Below are positions 34,241 to 44,449 of a stretch of 64,000 nucleotides of DNA, piece by piece. Position numbers and translations under genes: made by a program. Under the pieces are notes generated by a model that was given only the letters and a program-made list of their open reading frames with translations, did no database searches and was not told where the DNA came from. The stretch is from Pseudocercospora fijiensis CIRAD86 (lineage: Eukaryota; Ascomycota; Dothideomycetes; Mycosphaerellales; Mycosphaerellaceae), in contig NW_006921534.1 in NCBI RefSeq assembly GCF_000340215.1, forward strand, positions 5,560,955-5,624,954, read 5' to 3'. Within the stretch, counting starts at the first letter, position 1, and the number at the start of each line of letters is the position of its first letter.

Positions 34241-34441
34241 GTAGCCGTACTATAGTAACTACGGTTGCTAAGCAAACAACTACTAGGACCAGCTATACCA
34301 CTGAAATGGCGACAACATATATAGAAAGAGATAGAAAACGTTCTTGATACCTAAGCTAGCTTTTATGCTCCTATTTGCCTAGGTTTGACACCAAAATTCA
34401 GTGGCAGGCGTAGGTTACACAGAGCACTGAATTGGGAGTGC

Positions 34442-34483
34442 GTACACCGGCTGTTCTACGGGTTGGCGCGACATTCTGCATAC
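34442..34483 (-). repeat. Outer terminal inverted repeat, right
   Basis: Inverted partner of 23365-23406. Followed by ordinary, unmutated sequence. Confidence 0.85.
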
Positions 34484-34758
34484 GACAATACCTCCCAATC
34501 ACAATCAAAGTATAGGCCCTGACCCTTGCAATGCTTTCGTCTGTGCCCATGTGCTTTGAAATGGTAGTTCTCGACAATGCCATTATCAATGCGGCCACAT
34601 CCCGAGCGTTGAAGCGGCGGTGGGTCCGCCAGGCCAGGAAGCAATTCCGCGATCGGTAGCTTGATGATCAAAAACATTGGAGGAGCCGGCAGCTACAACT
34701 ATCGAAGGAGTCAAGTTACAAGCATTGCCGCTGTAGAAAACTACCTTACACCATCGCA

Positions 34759-36411
34759 ATGGCTGGAGACGGCGTTTCCTCGGCAGGCGAGAAGCTCCAT
34801 GGCGTCTCCAAGCTTGACAACAGAACGGTACCCCCCTTGGGTATGACAGGACCCCAATTCGTCGAGAACGCAACACAAGTAATCAAGGAAATCGAGCAAT
34901 ACTACAGCACCATCTCAGACCGCCCAGTTCTCCCTTCAATCAAGCCCGGATATCTGGCCAAGCTTCTCCCGGACTCTCCGCCTCAGGAAGGCCAACCATG
35001 GCCAGAAATCCAGAAAGACATCGAAAGGACGATTATGCCTGGCATCACACATTGGCAGCATCCCAAATTCATGGCCTTCTTCTCAGCATCTTCGACGTAT
35101 CCGGGCATTCTGGGAGAAATGTGGAGCGCGGCACTCACAGCACCGGCATTCAACTGGATCTGCAGTCCTGCCGTGACGGAGCTAGAAACCATTGTTCTCG
35201 ACTGGATGGCTCAAGTCCTCGCTCTCCCTCCAGCCTTTCATTCCAAAGGTACAGGAGGAGGAGTGATCCAAGGATCCGCCTCCGAAGCTGTCGTCACAGT
35301 CATGATCGCCGCCCGAGAAAGATACGTAAGGCGACAAATCGAACGGGAAGGCATCACAGATGCCGAAAAAATCGAAGACCGAAGCTGTGAAATCCGAGGG
35401 AAACTCGTAGCTCTAGCCTCAGATCAAACACACTCCAGCTCTCAAAAAGCCGCCACAATCGCCGGAACCCGCTTCCGCAGCATCGCAACAACCCACCAAG
35501 ACGCCTACGCCCTCCGCGGCCCCCAACTCCTCCAAAAGCTGCAAGAACTACAATCCCAAGGCCTAAAACCCTACTACCTCACCCTCTCCATCGGCTCGAC
35601 AGGCGTCTGCGCAATCGACGACTTCCCCTCCATCCAAAAAGTCGCCTCATTGTACCCAGACCTCTGGATCCACGTCGACGCCGCCTACGCCGGCGCCGCA
35701 TTGATCCTCCCCGAAAACCAATCCCTCAGCCACAACCTCTCCTTCGTCGACTCCTTCAATTTCAACATGCACAAATGGCTCCTCACCAACTTCGACGCCT
35801 CGATCCTCTACATCCAAACCCGCCGTCACCTGACCGAAGCCTTATCCATCACCCCGGCCTACCTTCGGAACGAATTCACAGAAAAGGGACTCGTGACGGA
35901 CTATCGAGATTGGCAGATCCCGCTGGGTCGAAGGTTTCGCGCGCTGAAAATTTGGTTCGTGGTGCGGACGTACGGGGTCAAAGGGCTGCAGGAACATCTT
36001 CGGCACCATGTGAAGATGGGGGAGATCTTTGCGGAGTGGGTGAGGAGTCGAAGGGATATTTTTCGGATTGTTGCGCCGCCGAGGTTTGCTTTGACGGTTT
36101 TGACCGTGAATGCTCCTCCTCCTCCTCCTCCTCTTCATCGGTCCCGGAAAAGAATTGTTCGGGCTGGAGATGAGGCTGATGAGGATGATGATGATGAGAT
36201 TTTAAAAGCTGGGAATGATTTGACAAAGGAAGTGTTTACGATCATTGATGGGAAGAAAGAGTTTTTCTTGACTTCGACGCTTGTGGGAGGTGTGTATGCG
36301 ATTCGAGTTGTGAGTTCGAATCCTTTGGCTGAGGAGAAGTATGTACGAGAAGTGTTTGATGAGCTTGTGAGGACGACTGAAGAGGTGCTGGCCAAAAAGC
36401 AACTAGCATAG
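34759..36411 (+). CDS. Group II pyridoxal-phosphate-dependent decarboxylase (aromatic-L-amino-acid decarboxylase type)
   Basis: A single-exon gene, 550 residues from ATG 34759. The PLP sites of the family are all visible: SDQTHSS with the ring-stacking His225, HVDAAYAG with Asp307, and NFNMHKW with the Schiff-base Lys339. The N-terminal KFMAFFSASSTYPGILGEM segment is also typical of aromatic-amino-acid/tyrosine decarboxylases, which release CO2 from Tyr, DOPA, Trp or similar amino acids to give amines, in the cytosol. The exact substrate cannot be read from sequence. Near residues 450-485 there is an unusual insertion, a run of seven Pro then a basic and an Asp/Glu-rich stretch, in a region normally compact. 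The gene lies about 275 bp from the transposon nest and has no RIP in it. Confidence 0.88.
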   Translation: MAGDGVSSAGEKLHGVSKLDNRTVPPLGMTGPQFVENATQVIKEIEQYYSTISDRPVLPSIKPGYLAKLLPDSPPQEGQPWPEIQKDIERTIMPGITHWQHPKFMAFFSASSTYPGILGEMWSAALTAPAFNWICSPAVTELETIVLDWMAQVLALPPAFHSKGTGGGVIQGSASEAVVTVMIAARERYVRRQIEREGITDAEKIEDRSCEIRGKLVALASDQTHSSSQKAATIAGTRFRSIATTHQDAYALRGPQLLQKLQELQSQGLKPYYLTLSIGSTGVCAIDDFPSIQKVASLYPDLWIHVDAAYAGAALILPENQSLSHNLSFVDSFNFNMHKWLLTNFDASILYIQTRRHLTEALSITPAYLRNEFTEKGLVTDYRDWQIPLGRRFRALKIWFVVRTYGVKGLQEHLRHHVKMGEIFAEWVRSRRDIFRIVAPPRFALTVLTVNAPPPPPPLHRSRKRIVRAGDEADEDDDDEILKAGNDLTKEVFTIIDGKKEFFLTSTLVGGVYAIRVVSSNPLAEEKYVREVFDELVRTTEEVLAKKQLA

Positions 36412-37450
36412 AATTGTGGGATGTGGTTTTTTAAACGGAGATTTGTACATAAATGGTGAAGTATTGCATGCATGCCATGTTGAAAATACCCTCCCTTCTG
36501 TGATCAGTTCGCGATGCATGCAGCCTTGCTGGAATCTCTGATTACCGCTTGGTGTCATGCTATCCTCCCCTTTGATCTGGTAATATCATAATGCTCCTGC
36601 GACCTTGGTCCTGACCTATCGAGCCGTACATAACCCTTGTCTTAATCTGCGTCGTCGATGCCCCTCCCATTGACGGAAGAACAGCTCTTGCTCCCAAAAC
36701 TTTCCAAGTTTCGCTCTCAAAGTATGCAGTGCACTTCTTTCATCTTCTCGCTGTCTTGTTATTTCTATCTGGAGCTCCGCCTTGTTCAGCGCCAAATTTC
36801 TCGTGAGCCTGATCCAGCTGGGAGGCCGAGGAATCGAAATGGCCTTCGTGTGAGTCGCAGAAGGCCATTGTGCAGTACTTGGTGCTGCAGACACCAGAAG
36901 ATCGCAAGTCGCCGAGATTAGATTTGGGTGTCAAATTGCTTGCGATTTGCCTCCTACAAGCGGTGAGGTGTAGCCGTCTCATGTTGGCGGTCTACACATG
37001 CTGCCGCTCAACCTTCATGGATCTTCTGCCTCCTAGTATGCTCAATGATGAAGAGTAAGGCCGCGCATACACCGTAACACCGAAGTAGACCATGTAGTGA
37101 CTTTTGTCACCACACCGGCTGACTTTCCACTGCAGTAAGCCCCGTAATTGTCAAGGCTGCTTGCTTGGCTCGAAATCAGGCACTTCATCTGAGGAACGGG
37201 GGGTTAAACGACGCTCGCCGATGATCGACCTCCTCATAAACCCTCTTCCGGCCGCTCGTTTGGCGCTCTTGTTGGCTGCCCTGTGGCCATTTTGATTTCG
37301 GACCTCGGCCATCACACGGGACAAACACAATGCCACATATCTTCAGGTATCCCGGAGCCGGTCTCGTTTCCTTCTACACAAATCAGCCAGGAGATCACTC
37401 CTTAAGAAGCACAGAATCTTGGCTGGTTTAGCCTCCATTGGTGAGAGGCC
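36412..37450. other. Intergenic, no supported gene
   Basis: About 1 kb between the decarboxylase stop and the convergent regulator gene. Only short frames without protein character. Confidence 0.5.
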
Positions 37451-39221
37451 TCAGAGCAAGACGTCCCATAGGGGTCCGTGCACACCTTCAAGCTGCGATG
37501 CAAGCACGAATGCTTGCTGTATGCCAATGCTTTGGCCCAGAAGCTTCAGCATACCGATCACCCAGGTCCGGATGGGTCCGCCTGGAGCATCCGAAGCTCC
37601 AGCTGTGAATATTGGGAACTGAATCTGAAAGCCGCCTGCCATGCGAACGAATGGAAGCTCGCGGCCCTCGCTGCAAATGCCTCGGAATGGATTGTGATCA
37701 CGAATTCGAAAGCCAGTGCATGTTAGATCTTGTGTTCCCTCCGGAAGTTTCGAATGCACGATCTTAAATCTGTCTTCGAGATGCTGCGGTACCACAGCCA
37801 AGATGGCCATCTGAAGTTGTCTGAGTGACCCGAGGCAGTACTGAACTTGTTCCAGCTGCTGTGGAGGCAATTTATAGCCGGTTGTCCTGCAATTTGCCAC
37901 TGCCTTTCTTAAAATGTCTATGAGCATGATTCGATAGCTGCACATGCCGCAGAACATTTGTGCTACCAGGTAACTGTCAAAGACGTAGTAGTAGTCAGCA
38001 TATACGACGGGTCCTGTGGCCCCGACGAGTCGCGGTTTCCAATCTCCTGGAGCATCGGCAAGTGCCGATTCGATCTCGGCGTAGAGAGCGAGAGCATCCT
38101 CCACGATGTGTGGAGCCTGTGTGCTCGAAATGGGAAAGTTTCCCGGCAGTAGGCGAGCGTTCAGGTCGGCAAGACGCATGCTTGCAATTGTGAACCTCCA
38201 GACGCTGTCCTTGGGGTCGGGAATGTATTGCTCGGCAATCTTGTGGACGACGCGCACGTGGTCGGGGATGGGTATTCGACGGCTCAAGCAGCTGATGATC
38301 AGATTGAGGACGGTCTGGAGGTACAGGCGACAGCCAGTCTGGGTCTTGAACTGATCTCTGCCGCGGAGCTGCAGCAGGGACGCAGCGCCATTGACGTGGT
38401 CTCGCCAGGTGTCGAGATTTTGCTGGAACCCGCTGACGGCCTCGAAGATGCCGAGAATGACGATCGCAAGCAGCGTGCTGTCTCTCTTCACGTCGTCGGG
38501 TGAGCGCAGAGCAGAGTTGGTCAATTGCAGGGCAGTCAAGTAGTGCTTGCGAGCTTCAGGATCGGCCGACGGGCGTGGTGCGGTCCGCTTGATGACGCCG
38601 GCGGTGCCCAAAGCCTTGATTGCGGCGAGGAGACAGCCGTTGCCGTCTTCGATGTACCACGAATCTCGCCTGTCTCGATATCGGAAGACGTATTGGTCGA
38701 AGAAATAGCCGATGGCCATGTCGTCGATGGCAGGCGCCAAGGAGGGCTCGGCGGGCAGCGACAGAGCAACGAGCTCAGTTGATGGCCCAGTCTTGGGGCT
38801 TGCGGCCGGCGATGCGCTTGCGCTGGAAGCCGCCGACGCTGAAGCCGGAGATGGCGACGGCGACTTCTCGAGACGAGCCTGACGACGTCGAGACCCCTGT
38901 CCAGCAGTCACCTTTGCCTTCGTCTTGGCGCTTTCGTCGTGGAACATGAGGTCCGTGATGTCGCGGTATCCCTCGCACGGCCACCCAGCCTTTTCGCACT
39001 TGGCGCAACCGCCGTCGCGGAGATCACACTATTCAGGAATCAGCAGTGGTCAGCGAGACCGCCCAGAATCCCCGCGCCGCCATCCACCATTATTGCCGCT
39101 CGAGGCCTGGTGCTGCGCTGCACAATGCGCCTTCTGGAAGCACAGCAGAAGCCGTCCGTACCTTTATCTTGCGTCGACGACACGTCTCGCAGCCTCGCGA
39201 AGGCCTGCCGCGAAATGGCAT
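37451..39221 (-). CDS. Zn2Cys6 fungal transcription factor
   Basis: Two exons: 39162-39221 (20 codons) and 37451-39028, with a 133-bp intron (GTACGG..AATAG) between them, 545 residues. The split falls inside the zinc cluster; joined, it gives C11-x2-C14-x6-C21-x6-C28-x2-C31-x6-C38, the classical Gal4-type DNA-binding domain (start MPFRGRPSRG). Taking only the long frame would miss the first three cysteines. A Ser/Pro/Ala-rich linker follows, and the rest is the alpha-helical fungal regulator region (for example AIKALGTAGVIKRTA and LLAIVILGIFEAVSGFQQNL). Target genes unknown; no cluster nearby indicates them. Confidence 0.88.
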
Positions 39222-39644
39222 CGTGGCGATCGTCGTATGCCTTGCCTCGCCGCGCCCGTCTACCAAGCGACCTGAGCGCATGAAGCATGGCCCTGTTGCG
39301 GCTTGAACAACGGTATCGCGCTCGTGCCGCTAGAACCACGAAACCTAGGGCCCATCTTCCACACGATTACCCCAACGTTTTGTTCGCTGCGCGCCTGCGC
39401 CTGAATGTCGGGTGGTGTGAGGTCGGGCATGGATGCCTTCGTGGGATCAACCTTATTATTATTCTACAGCCAGGCCTGCCGGTGATTTGGTGTGCCGCGC
39501 GTGGCCGCGTGGCCGCGTGGCCGCGTGCCATGAAAGTAGTTCGCGAACACTATCACAACAACTCCGATCGATGAGAGAACGGGAAAGAGTACGGAGAGAG
39601 CCTGCGCCTTCTAATACTCGTTTATCATAACGACATTGATGCGA
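39222..39644. promoter_or_regulatory. Upstream region of the Zn2Cys6 gene with an 8-bp GC repeat
   Basis: The 423 bp between the transporter stop and the regulator start codon. It holds a short tandem repeat GTGGCCGC (x3) within 39500-39530. No factor can be named. Confidence 0.35.
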
Positions 39645-41048
39645 TCAGGGCACATGCGTTGCTGCGCTGCTCACATCGTCAACGCTAAGAGGCATGGATT
39701 CCCTTCCATCCTCCTCATCCTCGTCCTTTTTCTCCTCGTGATTGACGAAGAGAAATGAAAAGACAACGATACAAGCCCCCAGCCAGTACCAGATGCCCGC
39801 CGTCTGGTTATTCAAGACAATCTGCCCTATCAGTGAGCATGGAATGGTGATGCTCAATCCCACCGTTACAACAATAGGACTCGTCAACAAAACTGCATAC
39901 GCCCATGCAATGTCTCCAATGAGGCTTCCAAGTGAGTTGCACAATATGATCAACGTCACTCGCCACGTCGGTGGTGCTTCCAGTGTCTCAATTCCAAGCC
40001 AGTGGAAGACAAACAAGCCGGGCCACAAGATGAGCACGTTGATCAAACCCACGAATCCAAAGAAGACAGGCATGTCGACTCTCGTTTCGTCGGATATTCG
40101 TTTCTTCATGAACACGGCGTAAAGGCCGTACATGACGGCGCTCAGGAATGCAAGACAGTCTCCAATCGCGATCTCACGCAGCGATTTCTCCGGGAAATCG
40201 CCACGGTGCTTGTCGTCGCTGGAGTTTCCTGACAGATCTAAACTGGAAATGATCGCAATGCCTGCAAGAGATGATAGAACACCAAGTAGCTTCCGGATCG
40301 TGAACTTCTCGACCTTGAATATTGCGCCAAAGATCAAAGTGAACACGCTGCTTGTGCTCGTGAGGATTGTTGAGGATGCGACAGTGGTGTACTGCAAGCA
40401 AGCAGCAACAAAATAATTGGCTAGGAACCAGAGGATGCAGAACTCGAGACTCAGTTTTGCGATGTCGGGTAGCGTGAGAGGTGCTTCTTGAGATGTTGTC
40501 CGTAGCAGGTCCTGCGCGCTGAGGACTTGGCTGTGCTCCATCTCTGGTTCATCCAGCAGACCATGGGCCGCGAGAGATGTGGAAGGAGTTGGTGTTCCCG
40601 AAATCTCAGGACCGTCATGATAGCTTGTTCCTCCAGCCTCGTCCTGCTTGAGCGGCGTGTACTTCCGCCATGTCTTGACGCTTGTCCGTAGCTCATCCTT
40701 CCATTTTCGCAGATCTTCCGGATGTCTGTAGGCTTTGCTGACCAAAATGGGTATCAGGGGTATGATGAAAAAGGATGTGTTGATGTAGGTCACAAAATAG
40801 GGCTTCGAGTAGGTGTCATCGGCGAAGATGCTTGAAGACAGAAAGTTCGTAGCTGTCCACATGAAGATGGTAAGACCCAACAGGAGTAGGCCAACAATCC
40901 TCCGCCATTGCTTCCCGGCGCGCGGTAGCATAGTACTGTTCCACGCACGAGCGTCTGCATTTCCGGGCATGGTGTCGCTCGAGATGCGCACACCTGGCGC
41001 ATCGAGTCGCTCTGCGATTGTCGGCGGTCGGGCGGGTTCAAGGAGCAT
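39645..41048 (-). CDS. Drug/metabolite-superfamily (EamA/SLC35F, YML018C-like) membrane transporter
   Basis: 467 residues from the first ATG at 41048; upstream the frame is open only through non-ATG codons. About ten hydrophobic segments are visible: first RRIVGLLLLGLTIFMWTATNF, then a long cytosolic loop of about 100 residues, then LEFCILWFLANYFVAACLQY and TVASSTILTSTSSVFTLIFG, the signature stretch of the yeast YML018C/THI74 and SLC35F group. It ends with a C-terminal acidic EEKKDEDEED tail. Members sit in vacuolar or other internal membranes; substrates are mostly unknown. No intron seen. Confidence 0.8.
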   Translation of the reverse strand: MLLEPARPPTIAERLDAPGVRISSDTMPGNADARAWNSTMLPRAGKQWRRIVGLLLLGLTIFMWTATNFLSSSIFADDTYSKPYFVTYINTSFFIIPLIPILVSKAYRHPEDLRKWKDELRTSVKTWRKYTPLKQDEAGGTSYHDGPEISGTPTPSTSLAAHGLLDEPEMEHSQVLSAQDLLRTTSQEAPLTLPDIAKLSLEFCILWFLANYFVAACLQYTTVASSTILTSTSSVFTLIFGAIFKVEKFTIRKLLGVLSSLAGIAIISSLDLSGNSSDDKHRGDFPEKSLREIAIGDCLAFLSAVMYGLYAVFMKKRISDETRVDMPVFFGFVGLINVLILWPGLFVFHWLGIETLEAPPTWRVTLIILCNSLGSLIGDIAWAYAVLLTSPIVVTVGLSITIPCSLIGQIVLNNQTAGIWYWLGACIVVFSFLFVNHEEKKDEDEEDGRESMPLSVDDVSSAATHVP

Positions 41049-42152
41049 TACGGCGGTCGCTGGACGGCGCTCGCGTTGCAGATGAACGAAAGGCGCCAAG
41101 ATGTCTCGCGTTGGCTGTGCGGCAAGCAAATGATGCCATAGGCGTATCGCGTGTTGATATTGGTTCGGAGAAGTGCGCCGCTCGATGGGGATGTCAAGGT
41201 TAGTGCAAAGTTGGTGAAGCAGGAATCCCGACTACCCCTTCCTTCATGCTATCAGTGGGCGCCGTACGATAGGTGGAGCGGCGTGGAGCTGGTGCTTGTC
41301 GTTGCTTGAGTGCCAGCTGGGATATTCTGGTGGAACACAGCGAGCGCAACGTCATCGCAGCGCTCGTGTGGTGCAGCAACACAGCAACAAGACAAAGAAA
41401 GAAAGCACTCCTGTTAGCAACAAGCATTCGCTGCCAGCATTGTTGCGTCAAGAACTTAACCAAGGCTTGTCTCCTGCAGACGGCCACAGCTCCGATCCCT
41501 GCATTCTGCCAACGCTGCCTTGGATGTGCGACAATTCTCTGCCCAGACGCCAGTAGTCTATAGGCGTTCACTTATCACAACAACGGGCAGCTCTCATCAA
41601 TGCTCAGGACGGCACGGTACCGTTTACGCCACGGCACAGCATAGATATGCCATACAGTATGACCAGCGGCTAGCAAATTCATGGAAGATGACATAGCAAT
41701 CTCGCTTAGGACTATGTATGCCAACAGCCATCACAGAAACACAGTCCTCCTGTTGCTTTGATAGAACTATGCCATGACGCTTCCTGCAGGTACACGCACA
41801 GAGCTGGCGTCATCTCAGCCATACGAAACCCGCCTTTAGTGTCAGAGTCTCGATTGTCGCTAGCGAAAGGACTTCCCAATAAGCTTCATCAAGCGTTCCT
41901 TCGTGTTTGGCACTCTACCGTCATCGACGCGCTTGCGCCTGCCACTTACCAAGCTTTGTGTCAGTTGTCTCGTAGGCTCGTCGCTCTCTTCTCTTCTTCA
42001 CCTCTGCCTCCCAACTAAAAGACAATCTTCAAGCATCTCCAACTGTCTGTTCTCGGCAGCATCTCATCTCGAGAATAAGCTTTTACTGTATACCTGGCCG
42101 GCTGGCTTATCGATAAGTCAGCAGGGATAGAAAGTACCCCCACAGGCTAGGG
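41049..42152. other. Divergent intergenic region
   Basis: 1.1 kb between the divergently transcribed transporter and protease genes, so it must hold both promoters. CT-rich tracts at 41980-42010 lie upstream of the protease. No gene recognised. Confidence 0.4.
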
Positions 42153-43808
42153 ATGCGCTCCCTGTCTTTCACACCGGCCCTCGCCGCGTCTGCTCTCGCT
42201 CACAACCTCCCACAGCTCAACATCCAGAAGCGAGACAGGCACAATGGAGGTGCAACAAACCTCTATAGGCGTAGCGTCGCAGGCCATGTGGAGAAAAGAC
42301 AAGATGGGACTGTCAGCACCAACATCTTCGACGTCCTGAGTTGGTCGAACGGCGGAGCATACTACGCAAACATCACCGTGGGAACACCACCTCAAGAGCA
42401 GACGGTCATTCTCGATACTGGATCATCAGATCTCTACTTTGATGCCAGTAGCGCGCAAACCTGTCAGACGACCGGTGCGACTGCCTGCAAAGGTGGCACC
42501 TTTGATCCATCCAAGTCGAAAAGCTACAAAGAGATTGCTGCATCACCTGCTTTCAATACATCCTTTGGTGATGGCAGTTCTGCGACTGGACCATATGGTA
42601 ACGACATGGTTGGGATCGGAGATGTCGTGATAAACCCAGTGCAATTTGGTGTTGCGTCTGAAGTGACTTCTACAACTGGATTTTCCATCGGCTTGATGGG
42701 GGTTGGATACAGCTCGAATGAAGCCGTGCAGAGCGTGTCAGACTTCTACCCGAACATGCCGGAGGTGCTCAAGAACGCCGGCGTTATCGCCTCGCGCTTA
42801 TTCTCGGTGTTTCTCAACGATGCAGAAGCCGACTCAGGTACCATCCTCTTTGGCGGTATCGACAAGTCGAAGTTCACGGGTGAAATGGCTACCGTAGACC
42901 TTCTGCCAGCCTACTACCAGGGACAATTGGTAGAATACGTGAACCAATTCATCACCACCGTTACTGCCGCCAATGCGACTGTCGGCGGACAAACAACTAG
43001 TCTCTGGAGTGATGGCACTGATGGTATCGGCGCCTATGGCAACCGTGATACAGCTCTGGCTGTACTTCTGGACACCGGCAGCACTGCTTGGACCATTCCT
43101 GAGGAATATTACAGCCAATACATCGATCCGGTCTTCACGTACGTCGACCGCAATGGTTTGACTGATTGCAGGAATGCAAACTCTGGCGATTCCCTCTCCC
43201 TCGAATTCGCAGGAAAGATTACCATCAATATCGATGCACGACAATTCATCGTCCCACTGGTCAATGGTACTACTAGGGAGCCTGTGATCTACGACAATCA
43301 CGGCCATGAGGCCTGTCTTTTCTTGCTTCAGCCAACTCAGGGCAATGATGGCATGGGCTTTGAGACAATTGGCGATGCGATTCTGAGAAGTATGTATGTC
43401 GTCTTTGATCTCGACAACGGACAGGCTTCCATTGCGCAGGCTGCCGTAAACAGCACTGCTAAGCCAGACATCGTTGTTGTTGAAGCTGGCGAGAACGGCG
43501 TCGCAAAGGCTCTTGGCTCGGGCGTGGCTTCTGCTGCTCCTAACAGCTATACGATCGCTCCTCAGGTCTCAGTTACTGCCAGTCCCAAGGCTAGCACAGC
43601 TGCAACGCCTATCGGAACTGCTACTGGTGAAGCTGCTATTCCGGAGGATGCCCAGGTTGAGGAGTCTGGAAGCCCATCTCGTGGAGACTCCTCATCGAGC
43701 TCTGGCGTCGCCAGTGGTGTGGTAATTCCTCGTTTCGACATGTCCTACTTTGCGATTGCATTTACTTGGCTGATGGGCATTGCTATTGGCGCAGGCCTAA
43801 TGTTGTAA
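42153..43808 (+). CDS. Secreted/GPI-anchored aspartic protease (yapsin-like)
   Basis: 551 residues, single exon. Both catalytic motifs of pepsin-family proteases are present: VILDTGSSDLYF (Asp88) and VLLDTGSTAWTI (Asp307). The N-terminus MRSLSFTPALAASALAHNL looks like a signal peptide, and a Lys-Arg pair before QDGTV (near residue 50) fits propeptide cleavage. The C-terminus has a Ser/Gly-rich stretch and then a hydrophobic tail (YFAIAFTWLMGIAIGAGLML), as for GPI anchoring to membrane or wall. Yapsins process cell-wall and secreted proteins. Substrate here unknown. Confidence 0.88.
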   Translation: MRSLSFTPALAASALAHNLPQLNIQKRDRHNGGATNLYRRSVAGHVEKRQDGTVSTNIFDVLSWSNGGAYYANITVGTPPQEQTVILDTGSSDLYFDASSAQTCQTTGATACKGGTFDPSKSKSYKEIAASPAFNTSFGDGSSATGPYGNDMVGIGDVVINPVQFGVASEVTSTTGFSIGLMGVGYSSNEAVQSVSDFYPNMPEVLKNAGVIASRLFSVFLNDAEADSGTILFGGIDKSKFTGEMATVDLLPAYYQGQLVEYVNQFITTVTAANATVGGQTTSLWSDGTDGIGAYGNRDTALAVLLDTGSTAWTIPEEYYSQYIDPVFTYVDRNGLTDCRNANSGDSLSLEFAGKITINIDARQFIVPLVNGTTREPVIYDNHGHEACLFLLQPTQGNDGMGFETIGDAILRSMYVVFDLDNGQASIAQAAVNSTAKPDIVVVEAGENGVAKALGSGVASAAPNSYTIAPQVSVTASPKASTAATPIGTATGEAAIPEDAQVEESGSPSRGDSSSSSGVASGVVIPRFDMSYFAIAFTWLMGIAIGAGLML

Positions 43809-44449
43809 ATATCATAACGACAGAATATATAGAGTAACAGGAAACACATATCCAGGTCTACTAATCCGCGTCTTTTTCCCTATATAGGTCCGAGCTTGTC
43901 TTGGCAAGTCCAGCTTCTTTTTTCCCCAATTTCCCAACGACTTCACCTCCTTCCACGCTGAAACAAGGCACCGACATGTGGCCTACATCGACATGAAGTT
44001 CGATGCCTGAACGAGTTCCGAAGAAATAATGGTTGACAGGCTTGGCGGGCACGCCGAAACCAGCATCGAGCTGAATCAGGCTTTGACTAGACGATCAGCC
44101 TTGACCACGTGCTTCGCAAGCCCAAACAGCCCAGTCTAGCTGAGAACAGATGTTGGACAGCAAGCGACTCTGCATATCCAGCGAACAAGCTCCTTGGGAG
44201 TCGTCTGTCTGCTTCCACAATGGGCGTGGCTTTCCAGAAGCAGCTACTTCACAGCCAGCCATGGCCTTCGGATGACTTTCTGAGCGGCCATGCCGAGCCC
44301 AGAACGCCTTCACATCGTCTCTGCTGCAAGCCTGGTCCAAGCCACATCGTTTGACGACTTGTTCTCTGGCCTTCATATGGGATGGTGGTCGCCTCGCGTC
44401 CGTCAGATGCATCGCCTCACTCAAGACTCGCAGCGGAACTCTGCCAAGC
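43809..44449. other. Intergenic, one doubtful short minus-strand frame
   Basis: A minus-strand frame open from about 44093 to 43861 (ends SSDLYREKDAD) has protein-like parts such as NHYFFGTRSGIELHVDVGHM but no ATG and no clear upstream exon. It could be the last exon of an unseen gene; I do not call it. Confidence 0.3.

Larger units (their letters stand above)
23365..34483. mobile_element. Transposon nest bounded by 42-bp inverted repeats with TA flanks
   Basis: The outermost layer is an inverted repeat: 23365-23406 is the reverse complement of 34442-34483 with one mismatch that I see. Inside the shared sequence the repeats can be read as TA, then TGCAGAATGTCGCGCCAACC and so on, at both ends, as expected for Tc1/mariner-type ends with TA target duplication. 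The arms next to the repeats (to about 23430 on the left, from about 34275 on the right) are not RIP-mutated, while everything between is. Total unmutated arm length is roughly 270 bp, the size of a MITE, so the outer layer may be a small element into which the larger ones inserted. Confidence 0.6.

Noticed and set aside
23430..34305. Inner terminal inverted repeats for the DNA transposon (AGTGGGTCAGC on the left, CAGTGGTATAGC on the right)
   Set aside because: Similarity is limited to a few bases after RIP; not strong enough to set element ends.
34759..43808. Secondary-metabolite cluster (decarboxylase, Zn2Cys6 regulator, transporter)
   Set aside because: No PKS, NRPS, terpene cyclase, P450 or other tailoring enzyme is present, and the genes are mixed with housekeeping functions.
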